Source of the DNA: Salvator merianae | Lineage: Eukaryota; Chordata; Lepidosauria; Squamata; Teiidae | Direction of reading: 5' to 3' | NCBI GenBank assembly: GCA_003586115.2 | Contig: QVOM02000034.1 | Location: forward strand, 114,963,571 to 115,027,570 | DNA length: 64,000 bases | Part shown: piece by piece, positions 46,871-59,159 of the stretch | Layout of the letters: every line of letters begins with the position of its first letter | Numbering within the stretch: position 1 is the first letter of the stretch | Notes under the pieces: model-generated | Database searches by the model: none | The model's input: the letters and a program-made list of their open reading frames with translations, nothing else | Told to the model about the DNA's origin: nothing | Position numbers and translations under genes: made by a program

Positions 46871-48798
46871 GGTTTTACAATACAGCAATTGCCTGACATG
46901 CATTCATAAGGGTAGGAGTCAAAGAAAGGAATGCTTTAAGATTCAAATTTTGGCAGTCTTTATTATACAGAGTTTGACGGCTCTGCAGACAGCCAGGCAA
47001 TGAATACAGTAAAAGTTCAAAAGCATGTTATACTGTCAATCACAATATTCCAACAAGATAGCAAGCTGTTAACAGGATTATACGCTTAAGTGAATTTTAT
47101 ATACTCTAAAACAACAACTGCATAGGGAAGAGGTAGCACTTTTTTGGAAGGGGTTTTTGTTTGCTGGTTTGAATCTAGGAAGTTAAAATAAGTTTAAACA
47201 TGATTTAATGCCCTTTTGATTCCCTTTGCCCAATGTGGACTGGCTTGGCTCCTCGCAGCCACTATTCTGACTATGCTAGGGGTCCCAGTTTAATGCCCAC
47301 CACCCACCACACCACCTATTCCTATTTTCCTACCAGAATTCTGATCTAGCTAAATTAAAAATAATAAATAAGAGGGCTTTAGGAAAAGATTGCTCACCCT
47401 CCAACCCCTACTCCCACGTCTTTGCAAAGTTTGTAAGGGAAGAAAACCAGAAAAAAGAGAGGATCTCATTCTCAGAGAAGGTCTCTGCCCCAAGCAGAAG
47501 ACAAAGCTGGGACTATAATATGCTGAAAAGAGCAAAGGCTTTTTACAAATGGTGCTTCTGCTCCATGGCAGAAGGGCCAACAGAAGCCAATAGAAAGGCA
47601 CAGACCAGAGGTTCCTAAGAGCTTCATCTGTCCTAAGAGGGAAGATGAAATTTCTTAATCCTGGCAACGGAAGGCTTGTCAGGAGACAAGTCTGGCAGCA
47701 GGCTTGCAGGTTGCCAAAAAGCAATAAAAATGATTTCAGCAAAGGAAAGAATCTGTGCTGGATGCAAGACTTGGCAGCAGAATTTTAACTGGGAAAGCTG
47801 GTAGCAATCTTCAGGGGTTCTTTGGAAAGTAGTGATTTGCAGCAGAAGGCAAGAACAAGAACTTCTTCTGTTCCCCAGAACTCAAGTCTTAAAGTGAAGG
47901 AAGAAGGGAGAGTTTCCCCTTGAGACTCCAAATCCCATCTTGTGATTCTACAACAGAATGATGGGGTAGACTGGAGGACTCAAATTTACAACACCCTAGA
48001 GTTTTGGCAAAATGGAGGATCTTTCGTATCTTGTGGGGAAGAAGGGCAGGACATGATTTGGGAAGTTTGGGGAACACTTATAAATGTTTGGGGAACTGCT
48101 ATAAAAATTTAAAAGGTGAAGGGACATGACTCTGAGCAGGATCACATATGCTTGTTTGTGACAGGGCAGAAGTTCACATTACTCAAAGGAGGAAACAATG
48201 AATCAGTTAGCTAAGCAAATACTGAGGATGGTACTGATCAGGTAATAGCAAAGACAGATGTTGCAGATTTTACCTTGAGATATTGACCAAATGAGCCAAG
48301 TAAACAACTCCTATTTCCATGACTTCTGCTGTGCCCAAACTTAATCAGGTATTCATCAAGCTGAGGGGCTAGCCTGATTACGGTTCTGATCTTTAGTGAT
48401 ATTTCATATGTCATTAGCATTGTTTAAGGCAATTCTGTAGGTCCAGTTTGCATTTATTTTTGCAAAGACTGCTCAAAACAGCAAAATGAGAGGGGAATTG
48501 CTGTCCAAATTCAAACTGACAAGATTTCCTGGAAGATGCAGTCCATACTGCAGTATGGTCCCTATATCTATAGGTCTCTGCATAGCACATTAGTTCCATG
48601 TACCTTTGTACTATCCATATGTATAATAGTAATGTCAGTAACAACTGAGGTCTTTAAAAAAAAAAAACAACACTTTTTCCCATTTCTTTTCAACGGTGTT
48701 CAGATTGGGTGACCACTTTCCTTTTATCTGTAAAAGTTTTTTGTTTTATTCCTTGTAAACAGTGTAGAAACTCCACAGATCCATGATATATACATCAA
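46871..48798. other. Unassigned intronic DNA
   Basis: The longest open frame (47350-47742, minus strand) has no recognisable domain, no splice context and a composition explained by local purine/pyrimidine bias. It is therefore not called a gene. No repeat boundaries were defined. Confidence 0.4.
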
Positions 48799-48799
48799 A

Positions 48800-48880
48800 G
48801 AAGGAAGAAGGAAGGAAGGAAGGAAGGAAGGAAGGAAGGAAGGAAGGAAGGAAGGAAGGAAAGAAAGAAGGAAGGAAGGA

Positions 48881-48944
<64 letters not shown>

Positions 48945-48957
48945 AAAGCCCTTTATC
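48800..48957. repeat. (GGAA)n/(GAAA)n microsatellite
   Basis: A GGAA array of about 60-80 bp passes into a GAAA array ending at aaaagcc. The open frame across it (KEGRKEG... then KERKKER...) is a simple-repeat artefact. Confidence 0.97.
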
Positions 48958-51228
48958 ATTTTTGTTCTAAAACAAGAAGTACTGTTTAATTTTTAGATGT
49001 TAACACCATATTCTTCCTCCACTAAATAAATGACTTAGCTTTTTTATCATTTAGCATATCAAGAAAACATAAGGAAGGATTTAAGTACAGCCTGAACCTA
49101 TCAACACAGTCTTATAATGAAATTATGTTCTTAATGAGGGGAAATCATTCAAACTATGAGGAAAATAACTTGTGACACAGTTAACATTCTTCATGCCCTT
49201 TTTCTAATTCACATTAACAGTTATTAATTTGAAATGTCAAAACACTGGTAAAATGTCATTAGATTCACAGTTGTTATTTAAATGCATAGCTATTGTTTGA
49301 CTGATAAATAGTAGTGATATTTAGAGATTTCTTTTATACTTGTGGCAGCATTGTTGCTTCATATATTGTGTGTTTTCCCTTCATTCTCTTTCTATCAAAG
49401 ATTCCCAACTGGGGGATGCTTTAAAGCAGAAACTTACCAAGATATATTTTTCCTCTTTACAGAGTACTAATTTAGGTTTCAGAGAGGAACTGACAATTTA
49501 CTAAAGGCCACTTCTCTGTGTGTTTAAACTGTAACCTCCTCTTTCCCCAAATCTGTTTTTTTAACTTATCTGTTGTGATTATATTTAGATATTGCAGCAT
49601 ATAGAGTAGGAAGGAGAGAGAACCATACTATAACCATTCTTCAATCCATTGATCAAAGACAGTTTCATTCTCCAACAAAAAAGACTTTTTGTTAGTCATA
49701 ATTAGGAAACATACATAACAATGAAGAAATTTATTGTCAGTTCTCAGTCTTGCAAAAGATACGTTAAGAAAACCCTCTAAATAATCCTGTAACAAATTAG
49801 CTTTAAAATTTAAGTATGGCAGAGGAGATAATTTATCTGATGGTGCTGCTTGTTGGCTAAAATCATATGGTAATCAATATTGTTAATACAAAGAGGTTAT
49901 CTGCTATGTAATGCTATTGTAGTAGATTAAATTCATATGAAGTTGATATTCATATGAGTCTGGAGCTTACAGAACACTTCCCTCTAAGAACTATGTGGAT
50001 CCTTACCTTCTCTTTCATTGCTAAGGATATAATCTATCCCTTCACAAATAAAATGTTGATGTCTTCACTCCTGGTTGTTCTAATTGCTGCAGAGAAAATG
50101 AGATATAATTCCCCTGCCATTTTTCACAGGAAAGCTTTCTGTTTCACTGGGGTGTTTGCTGAAGGATGTTACCCTGAATATTTAGGGCTTTAGTGCAATA
50201 TTTCTTTTGAATTGCTGCTGTTCACATATTTAGATAAATAATTCCTGGCCTTTACCTTTAGGCCTAGTTTACATTACTGAGGATCCTCACTCAGAAAGCA
50301 AAGGCTGCATCCAGCTGGCCAAAAAGGCCATCTGGCAAGGGCCCTAGGGTGTGACAATGACAGATTGGTGCCACCATTGGGCCATAGACAGCCTCTGAGG
50401 CAGGAAAACTGCCCTCAGAAGCTGTCCTCCCGCTTGGGCATTCCTGTCAATGCCACCTGGGGGCACTAGGGGCAGGGAAGACATACTGTGGCCATTTTCT
50501 GCCCAGTATGATTAGGCACCAGATAGAAAATGGGCAATTTCCATTTCCTATTTGGCAGTAAATTGTGCCAAGACAAAACTTCAGGCCGCAGAAAATTGGT
50601 CCATAAACTGAAAGGATGGAAGGTGCTGGCCCATGTGCACAATCTGCTCCCAGCCCCAGTGGCAGACTTCCCACCACACAGGTGGCTGTTTTCTTCCTGA
50701 GGTTTCTTTACGTAACTGTAGGAGAAGAGGTCATGTGATGTGGAATGTCAGGAGGTGAGTGGACAGTTAAGACAGTTGGAAGAGAGAGAGAGAAGACTGA
50801 GATGAAAAGTTGAAGAAGAACTTAAATGGAGTGGTAAAAGTTAAGTCTAAGCTGAAGAAAACTTTGGAAGGCAGATGACTGTGTGAATGACGGAAGGGTG
50901 ATGCTGGTGGAAAAACAGTGAATTGTCGGAGTAAGACAGCAGAGAATTGAGTGAGGGACTAAAAGAAGCTGCCGAGAGTAAAGTGCAGAGGTTGTGTTTT
51001 GGATGACAATTGAAATAACTGAGAACAGTGGATTGGAAAAGTAAAGCTCTTATAAGTATCAACTGGAGTCTAAAAGAAGAAGCTGTGAACTGAGTCCTAA
51101 ATCATACAGAGGAAGTTGTTAAAGGAAGATAACAAGAGATTCAGCACTGAAAAAGCTAGAATGTAATAATTGTTATAGCATTGTTATATGTATAGTATTG
51201 TTAAAATGTTATAGATTTTGGTGCATTG
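48958..51228. other. Unassigned intronic DNA, including a purine-rich block
   Basis: The block at about 50720-51130 is strongly purine-biased, with recurring gaag, agtgg and gagaa motifs, and is unlike its neighbours. It could belong to an unrecognised retroelement, but no polypurine tract, LTR or coding motif was found. The rest is unremarkable. Confidence 0.4.
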
Positions 51229-51473
51229 CATAGGTGTGATCAGCTGATCATGCCTGCACACTGTGCGGGCTCCCAGTTGCCATGGCAGTGGCAGGACACT
51301 TCCTGGCCACTGCTGTGGTAAGGATCGGGCACAGATACTGGCATTCGTGGTGCGAATGCTGGTAGCCAGCTTCAGGTCTGGTTTTCAGTCATGCAGTGCA
51401 GACAGTGTGCACACCGCATGGTAAAGTACTACGTTAGCGCAGACTATGCTAGTGTAATAAGTGTGAAAATGGC
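51229..51473. mobile_element. Truncated copy of the 3-bp-TSD DNA transposon family, copy H
   Basis: The right end AAGTGTGAAAATGGCC is a family terminus. The interior follows copy A in order: gtgtgatcagctgatcatgc, gccatggcagtggc, gatactggcattcgtggtgc, then gaatgctggtagcc. The left terminal repeat is missing, and similarity begins near ataggtgtgatcag. Confidence 0.65.
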
Positions 51474-52938
51474 CTCTGACTGCAGCTAAATCGAATCCAT
51501 GACAATGGATCCCCCATACTTGAATGGAAGTGTTGCTCTATTGTTGCCAAACTTCACCAGATAGTGATCTGACCATGATAGTATGCAACCTACAATCACC
51601 TCTCACAGTTTGAAGCAAAAAATAGATCAAGAGTATGACCTGTCCCCTGTGTTGCTCCCATAAGCAGTTGTTGCTAGTGCTGCTTTGGCTTGGTGTCCAG
51701 AAGCAGTGCAATTCCAGTGCCACTTCATTTTGCTTGGCAAAATGGCAGTAGGCATGTTATACCATACCATGGCCCGTGTGCTATCTGCACGTGGGCCACT
51801 GGTCCTGTATACCAGCTGCAATGCTTAGTGAATTGCTTTATTTGTTAACGGATTACCTACTTCAACAAGAAGAAAAAGGACGGATCAACCATTCACCCTC
51901 CCTTGGAATGCCCCAGCCTCATTCCCACCCCTATAAATTTGCAACATGCATCCATAGGAACACTACTTCATATTGCAGGAGAAAGGGGAATGAACACTGA
52001 ATCCTTGAACATTGAATACTGCCTTCCTACTGGAAAGCTGACGGAAGTTATTTACATGGGACAGCAAAGAGGGTTTTAATAACCTGGAAAAAAAGGCCTT
52101 GTAGGCAAGCTTTTAAAGCACATCTGTGACCTGATGCAACTTGCAGGAGTCTAGGGTGAGCAGCTGAAACTAATGCTGGAGGGATTTACAGAAGAAATAG
52201 GTGATTCTTGCCTGTACTCAAATTGCAGTTATGACAGATGGGCATGCAATTGGCCTTATACTGATGATTTCATTGTATGCTATGAAGACATGATAGAAAA
52301 TACTAAATCATGAAACATCCGAACAGGGAATAAAGGTTAGATAATTGGGAGATGTAATCCACCATCTTAGAGTGCAAGTAGAAAGAGAGAAGGAATTACC
52401 TTCTCAATCAAAGTCAGAAGATAATGCATCTTTTTACAAGTCTAGGATTGATTCAGAAGTAAGTATATCATGATAAAACAGGAAGCCTTACCAGACAACA
52501 AGTACAGAAGAGCAACTGATAAGCTTAGGTACACAGTGACAAGGCCAAACATAGCAGCTGTGGAAATCCTAAGCTGCCGTGCCCAAGGCAGAGGACATGC
52601 CCTCATCAAGGAAAACGACTCTGGAGAGGCTCTAAGGTGCAGCAGGCATGTCAGCAATTATCCCACCCTTTTCCTGGGCTAAGGAGCCTAGGGGCTCTTT
52701 AGCTTGAACCTAACAATTATGCCTCAGATCTGAGTTGTATGAGGGGCGAAGGCTCTCTGTGTAGCATACTTCAGTTGCTTCTATGATGCTGCAGGTGCTG
52801 GAGACAACTTTTCTACTATCCAGCTCCTAGCCATGCTTTTATACCTAGTCTCCTGTTATGAACCTTTTGTTAATATGCTAATTAGATTATATATCAAGCC
52901 AGGAGATTTGATTATTTTCAAGTGCACATCCTATCTAG
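51474..52938. other. Unassigned intronic DNA
   Basis: GC-richer sequence at about 51480-51830 has motifs shared with other diverged transposon remnants (accatggcccgtgt near 51768, as near 7297). No gene was recognised. Confidence 0.4.
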
Positions 52939-52994
<56 letters not shown>

Positions 52995-52998
52995 TTCC
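52939..52998. repeat. (TTTC)n microsatellite
   Basis: About 14 uninterrupted TTTC units. It is the reverse complement of the GAAA array at 48880-48955, about 4 kb upstream. The Ser/Phe-rich open frame across it is an artefact. Confidence 0.97.
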
Positions 52999-53156
52999 TT
53001 TGCTGTAGTATTTTCTGTATTTCTTACTTAAATAAAAAAATTATTAAGAAAAATCTGAGCGCACAAGAAGATGGGAAAGGATGTTGCATTAGCTTTGCTA
53101 GAAGTTCTTTTGCACCTTCTGTCATATTGACCACTAGGTGCAATAAGAGTAGAACA

Positions 53157-55046
53157 GGACATAGTCTGACATGGCATTTAATCTGTGTACAGTCTGTCTG
53201 TAGTTCCTGATGGCCCAACACGATTTTGCCTTTCCATAGTTTTTCTGGACTAAATTGCAGAAATCAGGACTGCTTTGCATTTGGATTAAATGAGTTCTCA
53301 GCCCATTTCAGATCATTAGCCCATTTTACTTTGTGATGTGAGAATGTGCAAGTAGACTACTTGGGCGGAGACCATACTTTTGGGGCGAATGTAGAGTGAG
53401 GGATCACCATTTTCTGCTGTCCACAACTTTGTTTTGAGTATTGTACTCAGAAGGGTGAGAAGGTTACATTTAGGGTGGGAAGAGAGAACAGTACCTGACA
53501 TATATTGCCTGGTTTCTGCCATGTTGTCCTCTTTCATGTCTTCAAACTGTTTTAATTTTTTTAACAAAAGAGAAGATGCAGTGGAAGCTATCCTTCATTT
53601 ACCTTGGGCAACACCCTGTTCAATAGTTGGCTGGGCATCACACTCCACTCTCAAAACGCATACATCCTCCATTCTCTACCATCTCTGCAAGAAGGACAAT
53701 GTATCAACATCTTCCTTTCTCCTGACCCCGCAAAGGAGGACACTACGTTTCCTCCATTTTCCTTTGGCAACACACAAGGGAAACAACATTTCCTTTCATC
53801 AAAGGAGGATTTTCAAAAGCATTCCTTTTAAACCAGAATTTTATTTACTAGTTATAGTAGAGGGCAACTTTGATACCGTTAATGTTTTAGTTCAAAACAT
53901 GATGCCTACAGAATTGCCTATGCACAACAATGGAAAGGAGATAAAATACCTCCAATAAATGATTGGTTGATTAAACTGATGGATCCAGAGATGGACAAAT
54001 TGACTAACTTATTGAGAAACAATAAAAACTGGAAACTCTTTATTGACTTTCTACAAGAATTAGAGAATGAGCTTATTATGGCTGCATTTGAAGATTAAAG
54101 ATGAAAGAAGACATGTCCCCAGGAGGGGCAAGAAACAAGAAATCTAGAAGAAATTTTTGAAGAAGGGGGGAAGCCAAAATGTAATGAGCAAAGGTTATCT
54201 ATATAAACAGACCCATTTGGGAATAAGATTTATGTTTTATGTATTTCAGAAGAAAAAAAGGTGCCTTTTACACAAAACCAGCATACTTTAGTGGCTCTAG
54301 GGCAAACAGCACAGTACAACTATCTTCAAGAATACCAGGGGGAGGTGCATGCTGGTTGGTATACACCTTAGCTGCGCCTGTCTGGGGTGTAGTCCTCTTA
54401 CCCTAACAAATAACCCACATCACTATCAATTTTGCCATCAGCACCACACAACTATATAGTGAAACACATGCTGCTGTGGATGCCTCAGGGGGAGGGGAGA
54501 TGGAGTCCATTTACTGACCACTAACTTCACTATCATGATAATGGACCCCACACACACACAGGTTCCCCTCTTTTCATGGACTTCTCCCTGCTTTTACACT
54601 ACTCTGAAATTGCACAAAAGTGTAATTGCAAAGGAGCAGAAAATTGTGATCTGGCCTTTAAGAAGCTTTATTGTGTGGTAGATGTGGCATTGAAGTTCTG
54701 CTTAGGTGGATACAGGCTGGAGGGGGAGAAGGAGCAAATGGCAAATGACTAGTAACACCACAGCTGGGAAATGCAGAGCACGGAGTTTGACTTTCCCACG
54801 CTGTGAAACCAAGATTTGAATGTTGGGACTGACCCAATCACTGACTGCACAGAGAGGGGTATTTGGTGAGGGGTGGAGACAGAAAGGTACAGTTTCTACA
54901 TGCCAAGCACGGGAAAAATGAGGACTGAGAATGAACAAGTCCGAACTGAGTCTGTGTTATAATGCAAATGTGGAAACAAGTAGAACACCTACTCAATCCT
55001 TGTTCTCCTCCAATACAGATTAAATTTTCAATCTGTGACTGCACCC
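53157..55046 (-). mobile_element. 1.05-kb DNA transposon, copy 3 (old, interrupted)
   Basis: The left part (53157 to about 53435) and the right part (about 54555-55046) align in order with copy 2 at 33929-35021. For instance, gtctgacatggcatttaatc matches gtcggacagggcatttaatc, and acttctccctgcttttacac matches cctctccctgcttttacgct. Divergence is much greater than between copies 1 and 2. The intervening 1.1 kb contains an L1 3' fragment and unrecognised sequence, so the copy predates at least one L1 insertion. Confidence 0.7.
53840..54260 (+). mobile_element. L1 LINE 3' fragment inside the old transposon copy
   Basis: The plus strand encodes RIAYAQQWKGDKIPPINDWL-like sequence, then LMDPEMDKLTNLLRNNKNW, and KLFIDFLQELENELIMAAFED before a stop near 54098. 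This is the L1 ORF2 extreme C-terminus pattern. The following 160 bp would be 3'UTR. The 174-residue open frame just upstream (53434-53958) does not resemble L1 or another family and is not called a gene. Confidence 0.65.
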
Positions 55047-55083
55047 TTAGTAAAACTTTCCTGCGTTCTCCCTATCTAAGGGC

Positions 55084-55325
55084 CAGTGGCGTAGGAAGGG
55101 GGGGGAGCGGATGGCACATGCAGCCATGTCCTTTTCTGCCCGCCCGGCATGCAAAGTTTTGCCGGAGTGCGAGCGTGAAGGAGAGCGCAGTGTGGCACAG
55201 CGCCCGGCCGGCTGGCAGTCATCGGGGCGGTGGCAGGGGTAGGAGGCTGCAGGGAAGGGCACTGGCACTCGCATTCCACTGCCGCCACGTAGCCCCGGGC
55301 GGCAAAAATTTTAGCTACACCGCTG
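55084..55325. mobile_element. hAT element with CAGTGGCGTAG ends
   Basis: The ends are CAGTGGCGTAG and CTACACCGCTG (inverted, one mismatch). An exact 8-bp target duplication, ctaagggc, lies at 55076-55083 and 55326-55333. The 242-bp interior is GC- and CpG-rich. The CAGTGGCGTAG terminus is one I associate with vertebrate hAT elements. The second target duplication overlaps the first bases of the next element. Confidence 0.9.
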
Positions 55326-55329
55326 CTAA

Positions 55330-55816
55330 GGGCCTGTTCACGCTTTCTACTGTGGAATATTCACCAACGAACATTCCACAGTGGAAATGACCATGCAGCA
55401 CAAACACCATTCGCATTGTGTGCTTGTGGTCATGACCATCAGTGGAATAGCAGCATTTGCAGTTTGAATGCTGGTATCTGGGTCTATCTTTGCCATGACA
55501 ATGGCCAGGAAGTGGCCAGCTGCTACCATGGTGACTAGCAGTGCCACACAGTGCACAGGCATGTATAGGTGCAATCATGCCATCGTGCAGGCGCAGCTGC
55601 CACTGCCAAGCGTGATGCAGCCATGCATTCAAATTGCAAATGCACTTTACTGGGAGCTGGCTATCTTCTCCCAGTAAAGCTATGGAGCACTAATTTGTGC
55701 TCCACAGCTATCCGTGATTGGGAGCTGCTCCCAGTCACAAGGACCTCTGCAAAATGTAGAGGCGCTTTGCTAGCAAGCGTTCCTGATGCTCACCAATGCA
55801 AAGCGTGAAAAGGGCC
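55330..55816 (-). mobile_element. Short DNA transposon of the 3-bp-TSD family, copy D
   Basis: It starts GGGCCTGTTCACGCTTT and ends AAAGCGTGAAAAGGGCC. A subterminal hairpin has arms at 55349-55362 and 55369-55382 matching at 13 of 14 positions. The internal order (aatgctggtatc, atggccaggaagtggcc, gagcactaatttgtgctcc) matches copies A and F. A clean 3-bp duplication is not visible, since the right end is degraded. Its left edge was the target of the neighbouring hAT element. Confidence 0.75.
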
Positions 55817-56086
55817 TGTCTCTCCTTTCTTTGGTAGACTCGTAGACTGATAGTTCTGAGGTCTCTCCCACTTCATTCATCTTCTTTGTATCCTCTCTCT
55901 TTCCTAAAACATATAGCAAAATATCTCAGGACATAGGCTTTTCTACTGAAGTATGTTTTTCCTTAACAAATATACCCGTGTCAAGGTGTTCTTTAGTTAG
56001 TTCCAATCATACATGCAGTTGCTCCATTGTGTATCCTTTATGCATTTAATGATAGTCCAGAACAAATAGCTCTTTAGTCATCTTTA

Positions 56087-56552
56087 AGGTCTCTTCAGTC
56101 TGCGCTCTTGTGCAGACTAGAGGGACCCCACTCATCACTAGTATACTCTATCTGCACCAGATGGGGCATAATCCAGATTAGGAAACTCCTGATCTGGATC
56201 ACTGGTAGTCCTCAACATTGAGGACTACCAATGTACTATCATGTCCAGATCATAGAGGCATGCAGAACGTATATGCGATTTTCTGGACTACTAGGGGACC
56301 TTTTTTAGTAGCGTATCAATTCACATCACCAAAATGGATCTCTCAGGAACTCCAGAGCTAGGAACGTACATTCCCAGCCATCAGAGGCCAACTCCAAAAC
56401 TTGTGCAAGCTTTCGAGCTAGTGCAGTGGCTAGGCTGGAACAACCATTGCTATGCAAATGGCACTGTTTCAGTCCAAGCATTAAACTAGAGTGCATCTTA
56501 TGATCCAGACCCACTAATCAGGATCACAGCAAAGTAAATGCAGAAAGGCCCT
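56087..56552 (+). mobile_element. Diverged DNA transposon (ctttctgcat family)
   Basis: The right end gtaaatgcagaaaggccc is the inverse of the gggcctttctgcat terminus. The left end (ggtctcttcagtctgc) is degraded. A central perfect palindrome has 13-bp arms at 56203-56215 and 56218-56230. It shares ordered motifs with 33455-33925. No target duplication was confirmed. Confidence 0.55.
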
Positions 56553-56559
56553 TCAGTAC

Positions 56560-59155
56560 ACAAAGATAGCTAGAGTTTCAGTCTGATTAAATAAGACTTT
56601 TGGAAAAGTTCTCTTTAATAAGACTGGAATTTCAGGCATCTTTACTGTCTGAAGATGTGATCACACAGGAGGTTTTTTGGGCATCCATTTTCTGGGATCA
56701 CCCCATCTGCAGATGCAGGAACATACACACACACGCATATCAGACAGTTTAAAAAAATAGGCAGCTAAAAGCCTGCTGCCTGACAGCTCTTCCTTTTCAT
56801 CACCTTCCTTGTTCATCTCCCATTGGCCACCACCATCCTAGGATTCTATGAACCTAATCAGTCAGCTGCCATAGTAGGCTGGGGCTGGTTAGCATCTCAT
56901 AGCCTTCCATCTAATCCAACCCAAACTGCTATGACTTGTCCCAAGAGACATTATTTTGTGTCTGTGGAAGGGGTGGATAATCAGAGGCTTGGGGACAAAG
57001 TAGTGTTTTTTTTTAATGTTAGGTCTGTCCCTCGAGTCTCAAATTCATCCCAGGGATATCCCTAAGCACATGTCTGAAGACACCCAAGTTAAGCCTAAAA
57101 ATTATGATCCTGTGGGGCATTTAAACAGCATAGAATTTTGTCATTTTCTGATTATTTTCTTGCATGTTAGCTGTGCTTTGTTTTACATACCAGTAGGCAT
57201 CCACTTAATTAATTTTATTGACAGTTAACAGAAGGTAAAACAGGGAAAGAGTAAATCTCTGAAAGACTGGCTCCAAAGGAGAAAAAAAGTTTTAAAAACC
57301 CCTCTCTTTAAAACCTCCTTCAAATAGGAACAATTCTTCTAAGCTTCAAAGCTGGTTCACAAGTGTTACTTTCCTGGTGCCTTTATACTTTTCTTAGAAA
57401 ATAAAATTTATATACTTAAAATGAAGGTCCATCTCTTACTAAGAATTAATGTATTTCTCTGGGTTGCTTTTCAGAGAACTATCTAGTGCAAGAAAACAAA
57501 ATTAAAAAGTCAGGATACAAATCTATCCCACAACGTGTTTAATGATTTTTTTGATAAATCCTTGTTGTAAGGTATTGTTAAAAAGAAGCTTTCATAATAA
57601 CCTGACAGTGAAGGCTAAACAAACAAAATAGAAATAACTCAATGTTGTGTATGAGAAAAAATTCACTGAATTAACTAGAAATGAAATTCAGCTCTGCTTT
57701 CTATTGGCAAATTTGTCTGAAGACCCAATAATAATCAGACAGATGTAGAGGTTAAAAATAGATTATTTGAAAATTATACTTCCTTGCTTCCACTGACCTT
57801 TGAAGATGGAAGAAAAACACAGTATAGATTTTTTTAAAAAAATGCAAGTTATCACAATGAATATAGCAGCAGTTATACAAAATTCTTTCCATTGCATTAG
57901 AGCTGGGAAACCTAGCTATTCGGTATATAATTTGCTTTCTCAATTGCTTGCATTTTACTGTGAAATGAGTTTAATGTATGTTGCACTGCAGATGAAACCT
58001 GCATTCTCATGATAAACACATCTGTTCTTCTATTACAACTTGTTTATTCAACTTCCATTTGCTACCTTTCATTCTGTGTTTATTATGATAGTGGGGGCGG
58101 GAGAGGAAATGTGGCCGTTAGCAATGTTGGCAATCCTATTGTGTTGTGATTATTTGAGAAACCTAATAATCCACATAAATGAATTCTGACTTAAGGATGG
58201 CCTGCTTGACTAAATCAGGGTGATTTTCTTGGGTGAATAACAAACCAGTTCAGTGTGCCAATACCTTAATTAACGAGAGCCTCTCTTCATCTTGATCTCA
58301 TTTTAATTTACAGGGTAATGCTACAATAATATCACTAATGGAAGGTGCATTAAAGGGCATCAAGTAGTATTAACAGTATTAAATTATGGTACTTGTGTTA
58401 ATTAACTTCTGGAGCAAGATGGTACTAATGGTTAAAAAGGTCCACTGGTGCATAAATACGGTCTGGCTGGGTAGGAATAAGAATTCAAGAAAGGCTAGAG
58501 AGCCTTCATTCACTCTGGTCATTACTAAATGTAATTTTTTTTTTTAAGCTAGACATTGTGAATAAGTCTTCAGAAAGCCTTTATTGTTCTGCTGTACTTA
58601 GAAAAGACATTTTGCAATCCCTGAATGCCTTGGCTTTATTGAAAACTACCCTTTATCACATATGGGAAGGGAGAAAATGCTGAACAACAGCTTCATTGGA
58701 AAGCACAAGTATGCCCCCACAAGTTGCTCTTACGCTTGGAAACACAATATTGTGGTTCATAGGTAATGCTAAACTATTGTTTATGTGTTGGGTGCGTGAG
58801 ACTCTGCCAGGAGGCGATAAGAAGCTTTTACTTCTGTTTTCAATTAACTGCTGTTTGTTGTTAACATTCAAGCCATAACTGTAGTTAATCTTAACAGCAA
58901 TGAAGAAAAAACTAGCCAGGATCATAAACCATTCTTAAAAGATGGCTAACCATTTATGGCCTCCTGAGAGCCACATTCAAGTCTTCTGGGCTCTGCATGG
59001 TGGGTTTGGCTACCCCCCACTTTCAAGTGTGCACACATACATATGGTTCATACGTTCACAACAGCTGGAAAAAAAAGAGATTTTGTACCTCCCTGTTTAT
59101 TAAAAGATCAGTCCGATTTGCATCCCCCTAGAAGAGCTGGGTTTGGTGAAAGGAT
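56560..59155. other. Unassigned intronic DNA
   Basis: No exon or repeat is recognised. The AT-rich, apparently non-repetitive stretch at about 57350-58500 is the kind of place a conserved non-coding element could hide, but this cannot be judged without alignment. Confidence 0.4.
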
Positions 59156-59159
59156 CTAA

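Noticed and set aside
47350..47742. A 130-residue minus-strand frame with hydrophobic stretches, as a membrane protein
   Set aside because: It has no start context, no family resemblance and no splice sites. The hydrophobic look follows from local purine/pyrimidine bias.
48783..48989. A Lys/Glu/Arg repeat protein
   Set aside because: It is a translation of the GGAA/GAAA microsatellite.
50720..51130. An endogenous retrovirus or LTR element
   Set aside because: No paired LTRs, primer binding site, or gag/pol/env motifs were recognised.
53434..53958. A 174-residue open frame
   Set aside because: It has no recognisable domain or splice context, and it spans the junction of an old transposon copy and an L1 fragment.
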